From a virus: a stretch of DNA of 35,120 nucleotides. Positions 24,697-31,538 of this stretch are shown here, piece after piece. The notes beneath the pieces were generated by a model. That model did no database searches and was not told the DNA's origin. It saw nothing but the letters and a program-made list of their open reading frames with translations. The stretch spans positions 1 to 35,120 of IMG/VR virus record IMGVR_UViG_3300046727_000224, one strand, 5' to 3'. Positions within the stretch are counted from its first letter, which is position 1. Each line of letters opens with the position of its first letter. Both the position numbers and the translations under genes were made by a program.

Positions 24697-26162
24697 GTTG
24701 GAAATTGAGTCTGCTGCGGAACGTCTTCGTCGGAGACCCTCGCCGCGCTTTCAAACCTGGTGAACGATTTCAGGAAAGTCAGATTCACGTCCCCGGTTGG
24801 ACCGTTGCGCTGCTTGGCAATGAGCAGGTTCATCGCGACGGCGTCGTTGTAGTCGTCCTCAGAATCCTCGTCGTCAGATTTCGGTCGGTACAGCATTCCC
24901 ACAAAATCCGCGTCCTGCTCTATCGCGCCGGACTCACGGAGGTCCGCCAACCTGGGCTTGCGATTCTTTTCGCGCTCCATTTCCCGGTTGAGTTGGCTCA
25001 TGACGATGATCGGGATTCCCAGTTCCTTCGCCAGCGCTTTGATCCCGCTGGAAATATCGCTGATTTCCTCCTGTCGACTCTTCACCTTGCGGTTGGTCGA
25101 TTTCAGGAGTTGAAGGTAGTCGATCACGGCGAGCTTGATGTCGTATTGCATGGCCATGCGGCGCGCTTTGGCACGCAGTTGCATAATCGTGAGCGCCCCC
25201 GAGTCGTCTAAGTAAATCGGGGCGTTCATCAAACGGTCGGCGGCTGTCCGGAGTCGCGGAACGTCTCTCTCCGCGAGGAATCCCTCCCGGATGCTCCGCA
25301 GGTTCACGCGCGCCCGAGAGCAGAGCATACGCAGCGTGAGCGACGGCGCCGACATTTCCAGCGAGAACACTCCGACTGGCAACTTCGCTTCGAGCGACAC
25401 GAATTCCGCGATGTTCATCGCCAGCGAGGTTTTACCCATTGAGGGCCTGCCCGCGATGACGATCATCTCCGAGGCTTGAAGCCCTGAAGTCATCTTGTCG
25501 AGGTCTGTAAATCCCGTGGGGATTCCGGTGACGACGCCCTGACGCTGGACATAGTCCTCGATCGTGGAAATGTTCTCACGAATAAGCGTCTTGATCGTCT
25601 TAACATCATTTTCCTGACGCCTTCCACGGATGCTGAGCATGTCCGCTTCGATCGTATCCATCAATTCGTCAACTTCGCCCTCGTATTTGTAGACGCGCTC
25701 GCCGATTTCAGCAGAGATTTGAAGTGCTTTTCGGAGGATGAATTTCTCCACGATTACGCCGAGGTAGTAATTCAGGTTGGAGGCGGACGGAGTTGAATCT
25801 GGAAGCGCTGAGAGGTAGGCGATTCCCCCTACCTGCTCAAGCATGTCCTTGTCTTTGAGTTGCTGCTGGAGACTGATCACGTCAATGACTGTGCCGCGAT
25901 CGTACATCTCCACCAGAGCGTCCCAGATCGTGAGGTGACGAAGATCGTAGAACTCCTGCCCGTTGTCGCGGAGAGCCTCGATCGCTTCCGCCATGCACTC
26001 TTTTGGTGAGAGGAGGATGCAGCCCAGCGCCGCCGTTTCGCACTCTATTGAATGCGGCGGGAGGCGATCAACGGGAGCAGCCCCGGAGCCGTTCCGGACG
26101 CGGCGCGTGCGCTTGAGGTCCGCAGGCTGTGCGCTGTCCCAATTTTCAGCCTCCTCACTCAT
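24693..26162 (-). CDS. dnaB: Replicative DNA helicase, DnaB type
   Basis: A 489-residue hexameric helicase that unwinds DNA at the fork. The N-terminal domain (about 35-150) carries the DnaB opening (PPHSIECETAALGCIL). The C-terminal RecA-like domain has Walker A GRPSMGKTS (238-246), VFSLEM (265-270), Walker B LAVIDYLQLL (344-353) and the long signature around 388-425 ending ESGAIEQDADFVGMLYR. I chose the ATG at 26162, one base after the upstream stop, over an ATG at 26228 because the extra 22 residues overlap the upstream gene and precede the family's normal start. The helicase lies between two methyltransferase genes and downstream of its likely loader. Confidence 0.95.
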   Translation of the reverse strand: MSEEAENWDSAQPADLKRTRRVRNGSGAAPVDRLPPHSIECETAALGCILLSPKECMAEAIEALRDNGQEFYDLRHLTIWDALVEMYDRGTVIDVISLQQQLKDKDMLEQVGGIAYLSALPDSTPSASNLNYYLGVIVEKFILRKALQISAEIGERVYKYEGEVDELMDTIEADMLSIRGRRQENDVKTIKTLIRENISTIEDYVQRQGVVTGIPTGFTDLDKMTSGLQASEMIVIAGRPSMGKTSLAMNIAEFVSLEAKLPVGVFSLEMSAPSLTLRMLCSRARVNLRSIREGFLAERDVPRLRTAADRLMNAPIYLDDSGALTIMQLRAKARRMAMQYDIKLAVIDYLQLLKSTNRKVKSRQEEISDISSGIKALAKELGIPIIVMSQLNREMEREKNRKPRLADLRESGAIEQDADFVGMLYRPKSDDEDSEDDYNDAVAMNLLIAKQRNGPTGDVNLTFLKSFTRFESAARVSDEDVPQQTQFPT

Positions 26163-26163
26163 A

Positions 26164-26745
26164 TCACTCAAGCCTTTCAAAAACCGAATAAGCTCGCAGC
26201 CGATTTCCAAAACCGCACGCGACCCCAACGCACGCGATAAACTTCGCGTTTTTTGGACAGCGCGGCACGACGTAATGAATGATCCCGATTTTTATTCCGA
26301 CACGAACTGCCCCGATCGCTGTTTCAACAAGCTTGTGAGGATTCGGGTACATGTCTCGCCCTGGTGGGTACTGCTCTGCGTCGGATTCGCTGTAGGGAGG
26401 GTCAATCAGGATTCCTCCCCATGGTTTGTCTGGATAGAGAACGCTTGCGGCGACGGTGTTCGCGATCCCCGAAGGCCAGAGATCAATCCTACAGTCATGA
26501 ACATAGTCCGCTTCGCAGGCCGGATTCACGTCCATGGTTTTATCCCATTTTCCAAATCCCCCGGCGTAAGGGTAGAACTTGGCCATGCCGCCACACACAT
26601 GGAGGAGAGGCTCCTCGATTGAACAACCAATCAAGCGTCTTGCTCGTTCAGGAAATCCCCCAAGATAGGCGCCATAGTATTTTTTCCCACCCTTCAGTTT
26701 CGCGCGGGTTAAAAACCAAAAGTCGGTGATTGGTCGATAGCTCAT
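26164..26745 (-). CDS. DPPY-motif DNA methyltransferase-like protein (first copy)
   Basis: A 193-residue protein with a SAM-binding glycine segment (LLHVCGGMAKF, about 46-56) followed by the acidic residue region (MDVNP) and catalytic GGILIDPPYSESDAEQYPPG. The order motif I then IV fits adenine-specific or N4-cytosine DNA methyltransferases of the gamma or beta class. The N-terminal ISPITDFWFLTRA-like opening in this protein reads PITDFWFLTRAKLKGGKKYY. It is coupled to the preceding coiled-coil gene by ATGA. It shares only the DPPY motif obviously with the second copy, so they are not recent duplicates. Confidence 0.7.
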   Translation of the reverse strand: MSYRPITDFWFLTRAKLKGGKKYYGAYLGGFPERARRLIGCSIEEPLLHVCGGMAKFYPYAGGFGKWDKTMDVNPACEADYVHDCRIDLWPSGIANTVAASVLYPDKPWGGILIDPPYSESDAEQYPPGRDMYPNPHKLVETAIGAVRVGIKIGIIHYVVPRCPKNAKFIACVGVACGFGNRLRAYSVFERLE

Positions 26746-27059
26746 TTTCTTTGAAGGGTGACTGAGTTGTCAGCGGCCACTCCAGGCAGGAGTTCGGTTC
26801 GGAACGCGGCGAGAGTGTTCTGGAGACGCACCAATCGAGTCTTCGTGATTCGCTCAGCCTTATCGCGATCGTCTCTGGCGAACTCCCTGAGAGTTGTTAT
26901 TTTTTCGGAGTTGCTGGGATCGTCCAACTTCGCCATTTCGTCGGCCTCAGCGTCCTCTTTTTCAGCGCGCTTCGTTAATCTAACCACGCGCTTTTTGGCT
27001 CGGTCGATGTCCTTGATGATTTGAGCCTCGTCGGTGTAGCGTTTTGGTGGGTGGTGCAT
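26742..27059 (-). CDS. Coiled-coil protein of the replication operon (105 aa)
   Basis: A highly charged 105-residue protein with Lys, Arg, Glu and Asp throughout, predicted to be almost wholly helical, starting MHHPPKRYTDE. The ATG lies 3 nt after the DnaC-like gene stop and its own stop is coupled to the methyltransferase start (ATGA). No motif was recognised. Its position between loader and helicase genes suggests a replication accessory or single-strand-binding role, but this is inference from context. Confidence 0.6.
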   Translation of the reverse strand: MHHPPKRYTDEAQIIKDIDRAKKRVVRLTKRAEKEDAEADEMAKLDDPSNSEKITTLREFARDDRDKAERITKTRLVRLQNTLAAFRTELLPGVAADNSVTLQRK

Positions 27060-27062
27060 AAG

Positions 27063-27590
27063 TCACCTGTTGGCGAAATCTACCGTGTTAACCTCCACAA
27101 CAACCGAACCGTCCCGGACCATGCGGGAGGCGATTCGCACGTCAATCAGGTTCGCAATTTTGTCCAGTGAGTAATTGGAAGTGATGATCGTCCACTTGTT
27201 GATTCGGTCACTGAGGACGCGCCACATGTATTCGCGCTCGGTCCCCTTTTGATCAAGTGAGCAGGACAGTTCATCAAGCATGAGCAGGTTCGCGTCTCCC
27301 ATTTCCTCAATCCTCCAGAATTCACCGTCCATGATTTTTCCGAAAGTTTTAGGCCAATGCCTCCGCATTGCTCCTGACGTTAGGCTGGGATGATCAACGA
27401 GCGGCTTGAGGTTCTTCAGGTGATTGAAAACGATGTCCGCAAGGAAGGTTTTCCCTGTCCCTGGGGTGCCGCAGAATGTGATCCAGTGCGGTTCGTGGTT
27501 GATCGTTGCTGCGTCGGCGAATGTTTTTGCCGTCTCCAGCATCAAAACCAACGTCGCGTCCTCGAAGGTTTTAAAGTCCCGGAAGGTTGG
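27063..27590 (-). CDS. DnaC/IstB-like AAA+ helicase loader
   Basis: A 175-residue AAA+ ATPase with Walker A GTPGTGKT (about 42-49), Walker B LLMLDE (about 103-108), a sensor-1 strand IITSN (about 136-140) and an arginine-containing end (ASRMVRDG). This is the pattern of DnaC-type loaders, which place DnaB on DNA. I chose the GTG at 27590 because it leaves a 20-nt overlap with the upstream gene. ATGs at 27668 and 27701 would overlap by 98 and 131 nt and add a basic Pro-rich N-terminus. That extension looks low-complexity but could be the DnaB-contacting arm, so the start is uncertain by up to 37 residues. Confidence 0.85.
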   Translation of the reverse strand, partial: PTFRDFKTFEDATLVLMLETAKTFADAATINHEPHWITFCGTPGTGKTFLADIVFNHLKNLKPLVDHPSLTSGAMRRHWPKTFGKIMDGEFWRIEEMGDANLLMLDELSCSLDQKGTEREYMWRVLSDRINKWTIITSNYSLDKIANLIDVRIASRMVRDGSVVVEVNTVDFANR

Positions 27591-28344
27591 CACCTTTTTG
27601 GGCGGACTTTTTCGCGGTCTCTGAGTTGTATTGGCTGGGATCGCCGAGGATTGCCGAATTTCTGTCATAACGCGGGGGATTATGTTTTTGAGTGGTTGCA
27701 TTGACGTTGCGGGACCAGTTACGCATTGAGGCTTTCCAGTCCTTCATCGGGTTTCGTCCTACTTTCCAGCCGTTTGACTGGTAATAATCGAAGCACTTCG
27801 TTGATTCTGTTACAGATAGACCTATGGTCTTCCCGTATTCAACCATGTTGTTCAGTGATGGTCTGTCCGGGACATGTCCGGGACCAACACGGGACCGCTC
27901 TGCTTCTGTATCTGTACTCTGAGGGGTACAAGGGTTAGGGGGTACAGGGGGAAAGGGGGAGAGGGGAGTCGATCGGCTGCGGTATTCCTTCTTCCTCTCA
28001 GCCTCCGACATGCGAACCATCTCCTTGGAAGCGATCTCCCTGTATTTTTGGTAGTTGACGATGATCCATCCCCAGGACCGATGTTCATCCAGGCGAATAA
28101 GCCTGCGTCCGTCGTGATCTGGAGTCCGGCTCTGCGTGTCTGGGCTTTCGAGGTTTGCGATCGCCCGCTCAACAATGTCCAGCGGGACCCCGGTTCGCCG
28201 CGATATGCTGTCCGGAGTCATATCGACGATCCAGTCTGAGCCCACCTTTCTGGCGAGCTTCAGGAAGTCTTCGAATACGTGCCGGATTTGCCAGTCGGAA
28301 GCTATCGACGAATCAAGAATTTGCTCAAAAACTTTGGCGAACAT
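27571..28344 (-). CDS. Replisome-organiser-like protein with winged-helix N-terminus
   Basis: A 257-residue protein, first gene of the leftward replication operon. It begins MFAKVFEQILDSSIASD, then VRHVFEDFL-like helices (here IRHVFEDFLKLA), TPDSISRRTGVPLDIVERAI as a recognition-type helix-turn-helix, and DGRRLIRLDEHRSWGWIIVN. This is a family of phage replication initiators or organisers with a winged-helix domain; that match is from memory. The middle is Pro/Ser-rich linker and the C-terminus is helical (about 170-215) and may bind the DnaC-like protein. The start is the ATG at 28344, seven nt after a perfect AAGGAG; a GTG at 28347 directly precedes it. It probably binds the control region upstream. 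Confidence 0.75.
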   Translation of the reverse strand: MFAKVFEQILDSSIASDWQIRHVFEDFLKLARKVGSDWIVDMTPDSISRRTGVPLDIVERAIANLESPDTQSRTPDHDGRRLIRLDEHRSWGWIIVNYQKYREIASKEMVRMSEAERKKEYRSRSTPLSPFPPVPPNPCTPQSTDTEAERSRVGPGHVPDRPSLNNMVEYGKTIGLSVTESTKCFDYYQSNGWKVGRNPMKDWKASMRNWSRNVNATTQKHNPPRYDRNSAILGDPSQYNSETAKKSAQKGANLPGL

Positions 28345-28351
28345 CACCAGA

Positions 28352-28357
28352 CTCCTT
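28352..28357 (-). promoter_or_regulatory. Shine-Dalgarno AAGGAG of the replication initiator gene
   Basis: A perfect AAGGAG on the minus strand sits 7 nt before the ATG at 28344. Its first two bases overlap the end of a 13-base inverted-repeat arm, so pairing of that arm would partly mask it. This supports the ATG at 28344 over the GTG at 28347. Confidence 0.75.
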
Positions 28358-28436
28358 CAACTACACCCCCGGCGCGACGAGGGACAATCCCGCTCTGACG
28401 AACGGTAAAACCCGAGTTTCCGAGGGTGTAGTTGAA
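28356..28436. repeat. 13-bp perfect inverted repeat in the leader of the replication operon
   Basis: TTCAACTACACCC at 28356-28368 is repeated as its exact reverse complement GGGTGTAGTTGAA at 28424-28436, with a 55-nt spacer. Both arms lie downstream of the leftward promoter-like sequence, so they would be in the 5' leader RNA. One arm touches the ribosome binding site. It may be a pair of protein-binding sites or an RNA hairpin that limits translation of the initiator. The length and perfect match make chance unlikely. Confidence 0.7.
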
Positions 28437-28461
28437 AAAGTGTGGCGTCATTTGTGAACGT

Positions 28462-28483
28462 CGCATGCCGGTTATCTCATGCG
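28462..28483. promoter_or_regulatory. Dyad CGCATG-N10-CATGCG over the leftward -10 box
   Basis: A perfect 6-bp inverted repeat (28462-28467 and 28478-28483) frames the GTTATC that is the leftward -10 candidate. A dimeric repressor or activator bound here would control replication-gene transcription. The site is short and could be chance. Confidence 0.4.
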
Positions 28484-28499
28484 TTGTCTATGGGGTCAA
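28471..28499 (-). promoter_or_regulatory. Leftward sigma70-like promoter for the replication operon
   Basis: On the minus strand there is TTGACC (28499-28494), 17 nt, then GATAAC (28476-28471). The -35 matches 5 of 6 consensus bases and the -10 4 of 6. A start near 28464 would give a leader of about 120 nt containing the 13-bp inverted repeat. Confidence 0.5.
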
Positions 28500-28535
28500 T
28501 GGAAACTTGTTCCCAGTTGTTCACTAAAATTGTTG

Positions 28536-28563
28536 TTGACAAGTCAAGCCGCTCGTTCATTAT
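28536..28563 (+). promoter_or_regulatory. Rightward sigma70-like promoter for the accessory gene cluster
   Basis: A perfect TTGACA (28536-28541) is followed after 16 nt by CATTAT (28558-28563; 4 of 6 consensus bases). A start near 28570 would make the first gene (TTG at 28573) almost leaderless. It is the only good promoter upstream of the 6-kb rightward cluster. Confidence 0.5.
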
Positions 28564-28568
28564 CCACG
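28560..28568 (+). promoter_or_regulatory. DnaA-box-like site
   Basis: TTATCCACG matches 8 of 9 bases of the strong bacterial DnaA box TTATCCACA. It overlaps the rightward -10 region in the divergent gap beside the replication operon. A TTGTT motif occurs four times in the 30 nt upstream (about 28507-28538). Together these hint at a replication origin, but a single box is weak evidence. Confidence 0.35.
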
Positions 28569-28572
28569 ACGA

Positions 28573-28788
28573 TTGAGCGACGATCAAACAACTCCCAAGA
28601 CTGATTTTCTATTTCGGGTCGGCCTGCACGTTCGAAAGATCGGGGGCGATTACACCTTTTCGGGCGAGATCGTGAGTGCGTTCACGAAGAAATCTGGCGC
28701 CTGCCGGTACGTCGTGGAGGACGATCGCGGCATACTTCATATTTTCAATCACAATCAACTCGCTGTTGAACCGAGTCCGAAGCAATGA
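28573..28788 (+). CDS. Small beta-rich protein (71 aa)
   Basis: Starts at a TTG just after the rightward promoter. No ATG or GTG lies nearby in this frame before the conserved region. The body (HVRKIGGDYTFSGEIVSAF, then SGACRYVVEDDRGILHIF) has alternating strands and turns like an SH3/KOW-type small barrel. From memory, short proteins with the GDY-F-G-E-I-V and RYVVED-RG-LHIF segments recur in phages and prophages without a known role. It is first in the accessory operon and coupled to the next gene by ATGA, so it is probably expressed early. Confidence 0.7.
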   Translation: MSDDQTTPKTDFLFRVGLHVRKIGGDYTFSGEIVSAFTKKSGACRYVVEDDRGILHIFNHNQLAVEPSPKQ

Positions 28789-29141
28789 ACCTGAACGATA
28801 TTTCGAAAGCAGTTCACGCTGCGAACATCAAATGGTGGCAGGACCCGGCGACTGGGCAGCCGATCAAGCGCAACAAGGGCGAGCTTATTGCCCTGGAGCA
28901 CTCAGAATTGAGCGAGTGCCTTGAGGGGGAACGCAAGGGATTGATGGATGACAAACTGCCTCAATATCCGATGGCGGTTGTTGAGCAGGTCGACACGATG
29001 ATTCGGATATTTGACTACCTTGCCGGATTCCATTCGCAGTACGATGTTCAGGAGGTTTTCGACGCTAAAATGGCTTACAACGCGAAGCGGCAGGATCACA
29101 CACATGAGGCCCGCTTGATCGCTGGAGGCAAACAATTTTGA
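28785..29141 (+). CDS. MazG-like nucleotide pyrophosphohydrolase family protein
   Basis: A 118-residue helical protein with ELIALEHSELSECLEGERKG (about residues 34-53) and VVEQVDTMIRIFDYL (about 65-80). The E-x-x-E-x-S-E pair with the later E/D-containing helix is the metal-binding layout of the all-alpha NTP pyrophosphohydrolases (MazG, dUTPase). Such enzymes hydrolyse nucleoside triphosphates, and phage versions may cleanse nucleotide pools or lower alarmone levels. The second acidic cluster reads E-x-x-D here, as in active forms. Substrate is unknown. It overlaps both neighbours by four bases. Confidence 0.65.
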   Translation: MNLNDISKAVHAANIKWWQDPATGQPIKRNKGELIALEHSELSECLEGERKGLMDDKLPQYPMAVVEQVDTMIRIFDYLAGFHSQYDVQEVFDAKMAYNAKRQDHTHEARLIAGGKQF

Positions 29142-29614
29142 GAATCGTCATCGAAACGATCGAGCACAAGGACCAGAGGTATCCAACCGTGGGTGATTGG
29201 TTTTACGACTATACTTATTTTTGCAAGGAGTGCTCTCAAAGCATGATCACTCCACGGGTTGAAGCAGTCACGTGCCCTGGGTGCAGGCGCGAGCACCTGC
29301 CGTTGATCAACGTCACGCTTAATATCCGCGTCAGCAAGCTTCCGTGTTGGGAAATGGAGGCGCTGATTGCGGTCCACGAACTTGTTGAAGTTCTGATCTG
29401 TAGAGCCGATCGAGTTGAGCAAAAGTCTGTGGATGATTTCGACATTGAATTTGAAAATAGGCGGGCGAAGGGTAACAACGACGAGCCTGGAGACGATCCA
29501 AACGCTCCGTATAAAAAGCAACACTGCATCGCCACTGGAGTTGAGCGAATTCTCGCCGCTGCTCTTGGTGTGAATTGGAGCGATTACGCCGACGAAATCG
29601 AGAAGCTTCCGTGA
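29138..29614 (+). CDS. Conserved phage protein with HELVE motif and inserted zinc ribbon
   Basis: A 158-residue protein, TTG start overlapping the upstream stop (TTGA). It opens RIVIETIEHKDQRYPTVGDW. Residues about 29-50 hold two CxxC pairs (CKECS and CPGCR), a zinc ribbon. Then come strands and IAVHELVEVLIC (about 78-89), where HELVE looks like a metal-binding helix, DDFDIEFE, and a DDPNAPYKKQHCIATGVERI stretch. From memory, homologues in phages have the same ends but no zinc ribbon, so the ribbon looks like an insertion. The function is unknown; metal-dependent chemistry is possible. Confidence 0.65.
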   Translation: MRIVIETIEHKDQRYPTVGDWFYDYTYFCKECSQSMITPRVEAVTCPGCRREHLPLINVTLNIRVSKLPCWEMEALIAVHELVEVLICRADRVEQKSVDDFDIEFENRRAKGNNDEPGDDPNAPYKKQHCIATGVERILAAALGVNWSDYADEIEKLP

Positions 29615-29868
29615 ACTGCGATTTTTACAAGTGTCCGGAAAAGGCGGAGTGGAAGGTCAACTTTGAATTCCGATCCAACCACAACAGCCCTCCCGTGATT
29701 CACCAAACCGACATTCACGCTTGTTCATATCATCGCTCAACCACGACGCCAGAGACATTGCTCAACGATCGCGCGTTCCACATTGCCGCCGAAGCGATAC
29801 TGAAATCCGGAAGGCTGCCGCCTGACAAGGAATTAACAACCATCCAATGGGAGAAGGTCAATGTTTGA
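29611..29868 (+). CDS. Small Cys/His-containing hypothetical protein (85 aa)
   Basis: Starts at a GTG overlapping the preceding stop (GTGA) and opens MNCDFYKCPEKAEWKV. Two early cysteines (residues 3 and 8) and a later C-x-x-H (ACSYH, about residues 44-48) could form a zinc site. The rest is a strand-rich middle and a helical end. The family was not recognised. It ends within an 8-nt overlap with the next gene, in a run of coupled accessory genes. Confidence 0.6.
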   Translation: MNCDFYKCPEKAEWKVNFEFRSNHNSPPVIHQTDIHACSYHRSTTTPETLLNDRAFHIAAEAILKSGRLPPDKELTTIQWEKVNV

Positions 29869-30148
29869 GATTAAAATCCAGGTCAAGGAGTTGGAGGGCC
29901 AAGTCACGACGATGACGATCATTCCCGTGGGGCTGGAGACCGCGACCGAAAGGGAGAGGGCGACCATGTGGCCGGTCTACCAAATGGCAAAAGATTTCAT
30001 GGACTTTCGAACATCACAATCCGGAAACGCCGCCTCGATGGAGGCAAAAATTTTGACAACGGAGCAGATCGACGCTTTCCATAATTCATTTCTGGAACAA
30101 CAAAAGAACAAGCACCGTGGGCGACCAAACCCTGAACCAGAAAGTTGA
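29861..30148 (+). CDS. Hypothetical protein (95 aa)
   Basis: The ATG overlaps the preceding stop by 8 nt. The first 30 residues alternate hydrophobic and polar residues (FEIKIQVKELEGQVTTMTI), likely beta strands. The rest is helical and charged, ending in a Lys/Pro-rich tail. There is no motif I can place and no membrane segment. Confidence 0.55.
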   Translation: MFEIKIQVKELEGQVTTMTIIPVGLETATERERATMWPVYQMAKDFMDFRTSQSGNAASMEAKILTTEQIDAFHNSFLEQQKNKHRGRPNPEPES

Positions 30149-30158
30149 AAAGCTCTCC

Positions 30159-30377
30159 ATGTTCGTGATCTACGAACACCCGAGCGATTTCCCCGGCGAG
30201 TACGTTGTCCGGCGCCACGAAATGCGCCTGGACAGCGCGGTGATTGCGATCCCCATGGAGATGATCGGCCAGCCGCAGAAGACGCTCAGTGCCGCTCGCG
30301 ATCTGGTGCCCGATGGTTTAACCTGCTTGGCCAGCGACCCGGAAGACCTGCCTTGCATCAAAGAGGTCTGGGTTTGA
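30159..30377 (+). CDS. Small conserved hypothetical protein (72 aa)
   Basis: I chose the ATG at 30159, 10 nt after the upstream stop, over a GTG at 30117 because the family-like start M-F-V-I-Y-E-H-P-S-D-F-P begins here. It is followed by EYVVRRHEM. From memory, short proteins opening with this Y-x-H/N-P-x-D-Y/F-P and VVRR pattern are common in phages and prophages, with no known function. The C-terminus is strand-like and acidic. Confidence 0.6.
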   Translation: MFVIYEHPSDFPGEYVVRRHEMRLDSAVIAIPMEMIGQPQKTLSAARDLVPDGLTCLASDPEDLPCIKEVWV

Positions 30378-30574
30378 AAAAGGACAAGCATGTCACAATC
30401 GAACGAGCGCAGTTCCCCGAGCCGACTGATGTTGGAGGGTTCGAGCTTTATCTGCTTGAAAAAGGAATTGGAAATTACAGTCCAGGATGCACTTGCTACG
30501 CATGCAATTCGAACCGGAAATACTTTGCGGAGCATTGGGCACATAAACCTGTGGCGGGCGGAGTCGAAACATGA
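30374..30574 (+). CDS. Small CxCxxC protein (66 aa)
   Basis: The TTG start overlaps the previous stop (TTGA) and its stop overlaps the next ATG (ATGA). This double coupling and the PGCTCYACNSNRKYF cluster support this frame over an ATG-started frame at 30390-30587, which has a fair ribosome binding site but no such coupling. The cysteines (C-x-C-x-x-C) suggest metal binding. The function is unknown. Confidence 0.5.
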   Translation: MKKDKHVTIERAQFPEPTDVGGFELYLLEKGIGNYSPGCTCYACNSNRKYFAEHWAHKPVAGGVET

Positions 30575-30996
30575 AGAGGAGACATAGAAACCTCCCGAGA
30601 AACCCGGAGCAAATGGCAATGCGCCTTGACCGGATTAAGGATAACATTAAATCCGATACCGCGATGATGAAGATCGCTCCAATCGCCGCGTCCGAGTGCC
30701 TGCTCGTTGTTCACGCCTACTACGGCGGGCCTTGGCATACGATCTGGAGTTTGACCCGAAAGCAGTTGTTCCTGGACTACCACGGCGTTAAGGGATCGCT
30801 CATTTGGGGATTCTGTGATTTGGTCGGCTGGACGAAAGTTGTTCATCACCCTGGTAACGATCTAGCTATTGATCACTGGCGGCGTCACGGCAAGCAATGC
30901 AGTGGGAGTCCGAACTGTCACGACCTGGATTGTGTTGAGCGATCAATCCCAAATTGGTTCAAGAAGCTTGTTGGTTGGTTCAGGTATTACGAGTGA
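30571..30996 (+). CDS. Hypothetical protein (141 aa) with C-terminal Cys/His region
   Basis: The ATG overlaps the preceding stop (ATGA). The N-terminus is basic, the middle has aromatic strands (AYYGGPWHTIWSLTRKQLFL) and the C-terminal part holds HWRRHGKQC and CHDLDC, a possible zinc site. No signal peptide is evident. The family was not recognised. It is 2 nt upstream of the methyltransferase gene, in the same transcript. Confidence 0.55.
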   Translation: MKRRHRNLPRNPEQMAMRLDRIKDNIKSDTAMMKIAPIAASECLLVVHAYYGGPWHTIWSLTRKQLFLDYHGVKGSLIWGFCDLVGWTKVVHHPGNDLAIDHWRRHGKQCSGSPNCHDLDCVERSIPNWFKKLVGWFRYYE

Positions 30997-30998
30997 TC

Positions 30999-31538
30999 AT
31001 GTTCCACGACCCCATAGCCGTTGAAAAGTTCAAGCAACTCGTTGAAGAGTTCTCGATTAACACACTGATTGAGACCGGCACTGATCAAGGCCACGGGGCA
31101 CGCGAGGCGAAAAAGATCGTCAACCATGTTCATACGATCGACAACAACAGCGACCTATTCTTGAAACGTAATCTGGGGCCTGGAATATCGGAGTGGTGCG
31201 GCAATTCACCCGATATTTTAAGAGGGCTTCTGACGCTGTCAGCCGAAATTCCATTGAGACCCCGCATTTGCTTCTACCTCGACGCCCACGGCGGGGAGTG
31301 CTGGCCGCTCCTGGACGAACTGAAGGTGATCGCTGAGCTTGGCCCGAAGTCTTGCGTCATCATCATCCACGACTTTAAAGTCCCCGGCAGGCCATGGGGC
31401 TTCGACTCCTACAACGGGCAGGACCTTGACCTCGACTACGTCCTGGAGTCGTTGAACAAAATCAATCCACAGTTCAAACTGGTTTACAACCAGGAGGCCG
31501 AAGGGAACAAACGCGGGATTCTTTACGCACTGCCATGA
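30999..31538 (+). CDS. Class I SAM-dependent methyltransferase-like protein
   Basis: A 179-residue Rossmann-type protein. IETGTDQGHGAREA (about residues 21-34) fits the SAM-binding glycine motif, HTIDNN (about 44-49) gives the acidic residue that holds the ribose, and CFYLDAHGGECWPLLDEL (about 88-105) resembles the FLDAH-type post-motif of the macrocin-O-methyltransferase/FkbM-like group, with IIIHDFKVPGRP following. Those groups methylate sugars or small molecules, so a glycan target is plausible here. The ATG at 30999, two nt after the previous stop, is used; no ribosome binding site stands out. It is coupled to the lipoprotein phosphatase gene by ATGA. Confidence 0.6.
   Translation: MFHDPIAVEKFKQLVEEFSINTLIETGTDQGHGAREAKKIVNHVHTIDNNSDLFLKRNLGPGISEWCGNSPDILRGLLTLSAEIPLRPRICFYLDAHGGECWPLLDELKVIAELGPKSCVIIIHDFKVPGRPWGFDSYNGQDLDLDYVLESLNKINPQFKLVYNQEAEGNKRGILYALP

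Noticed and set aside
28348-28572. CRISPR array or tRNA in the control region
   Set aside because: Only one inverted repeat and short TTGTT motifs are present; there is no direct repeat-spacer pattern and no cloverleaf.
30390-30587. Alternative ATG-started frame with a fair ribosome binding site
   Set aside because: The overlapping TTG-started frame at 30374-30574 has CxCxxC and is coupled to both neighbours, and its stop fits the next start.
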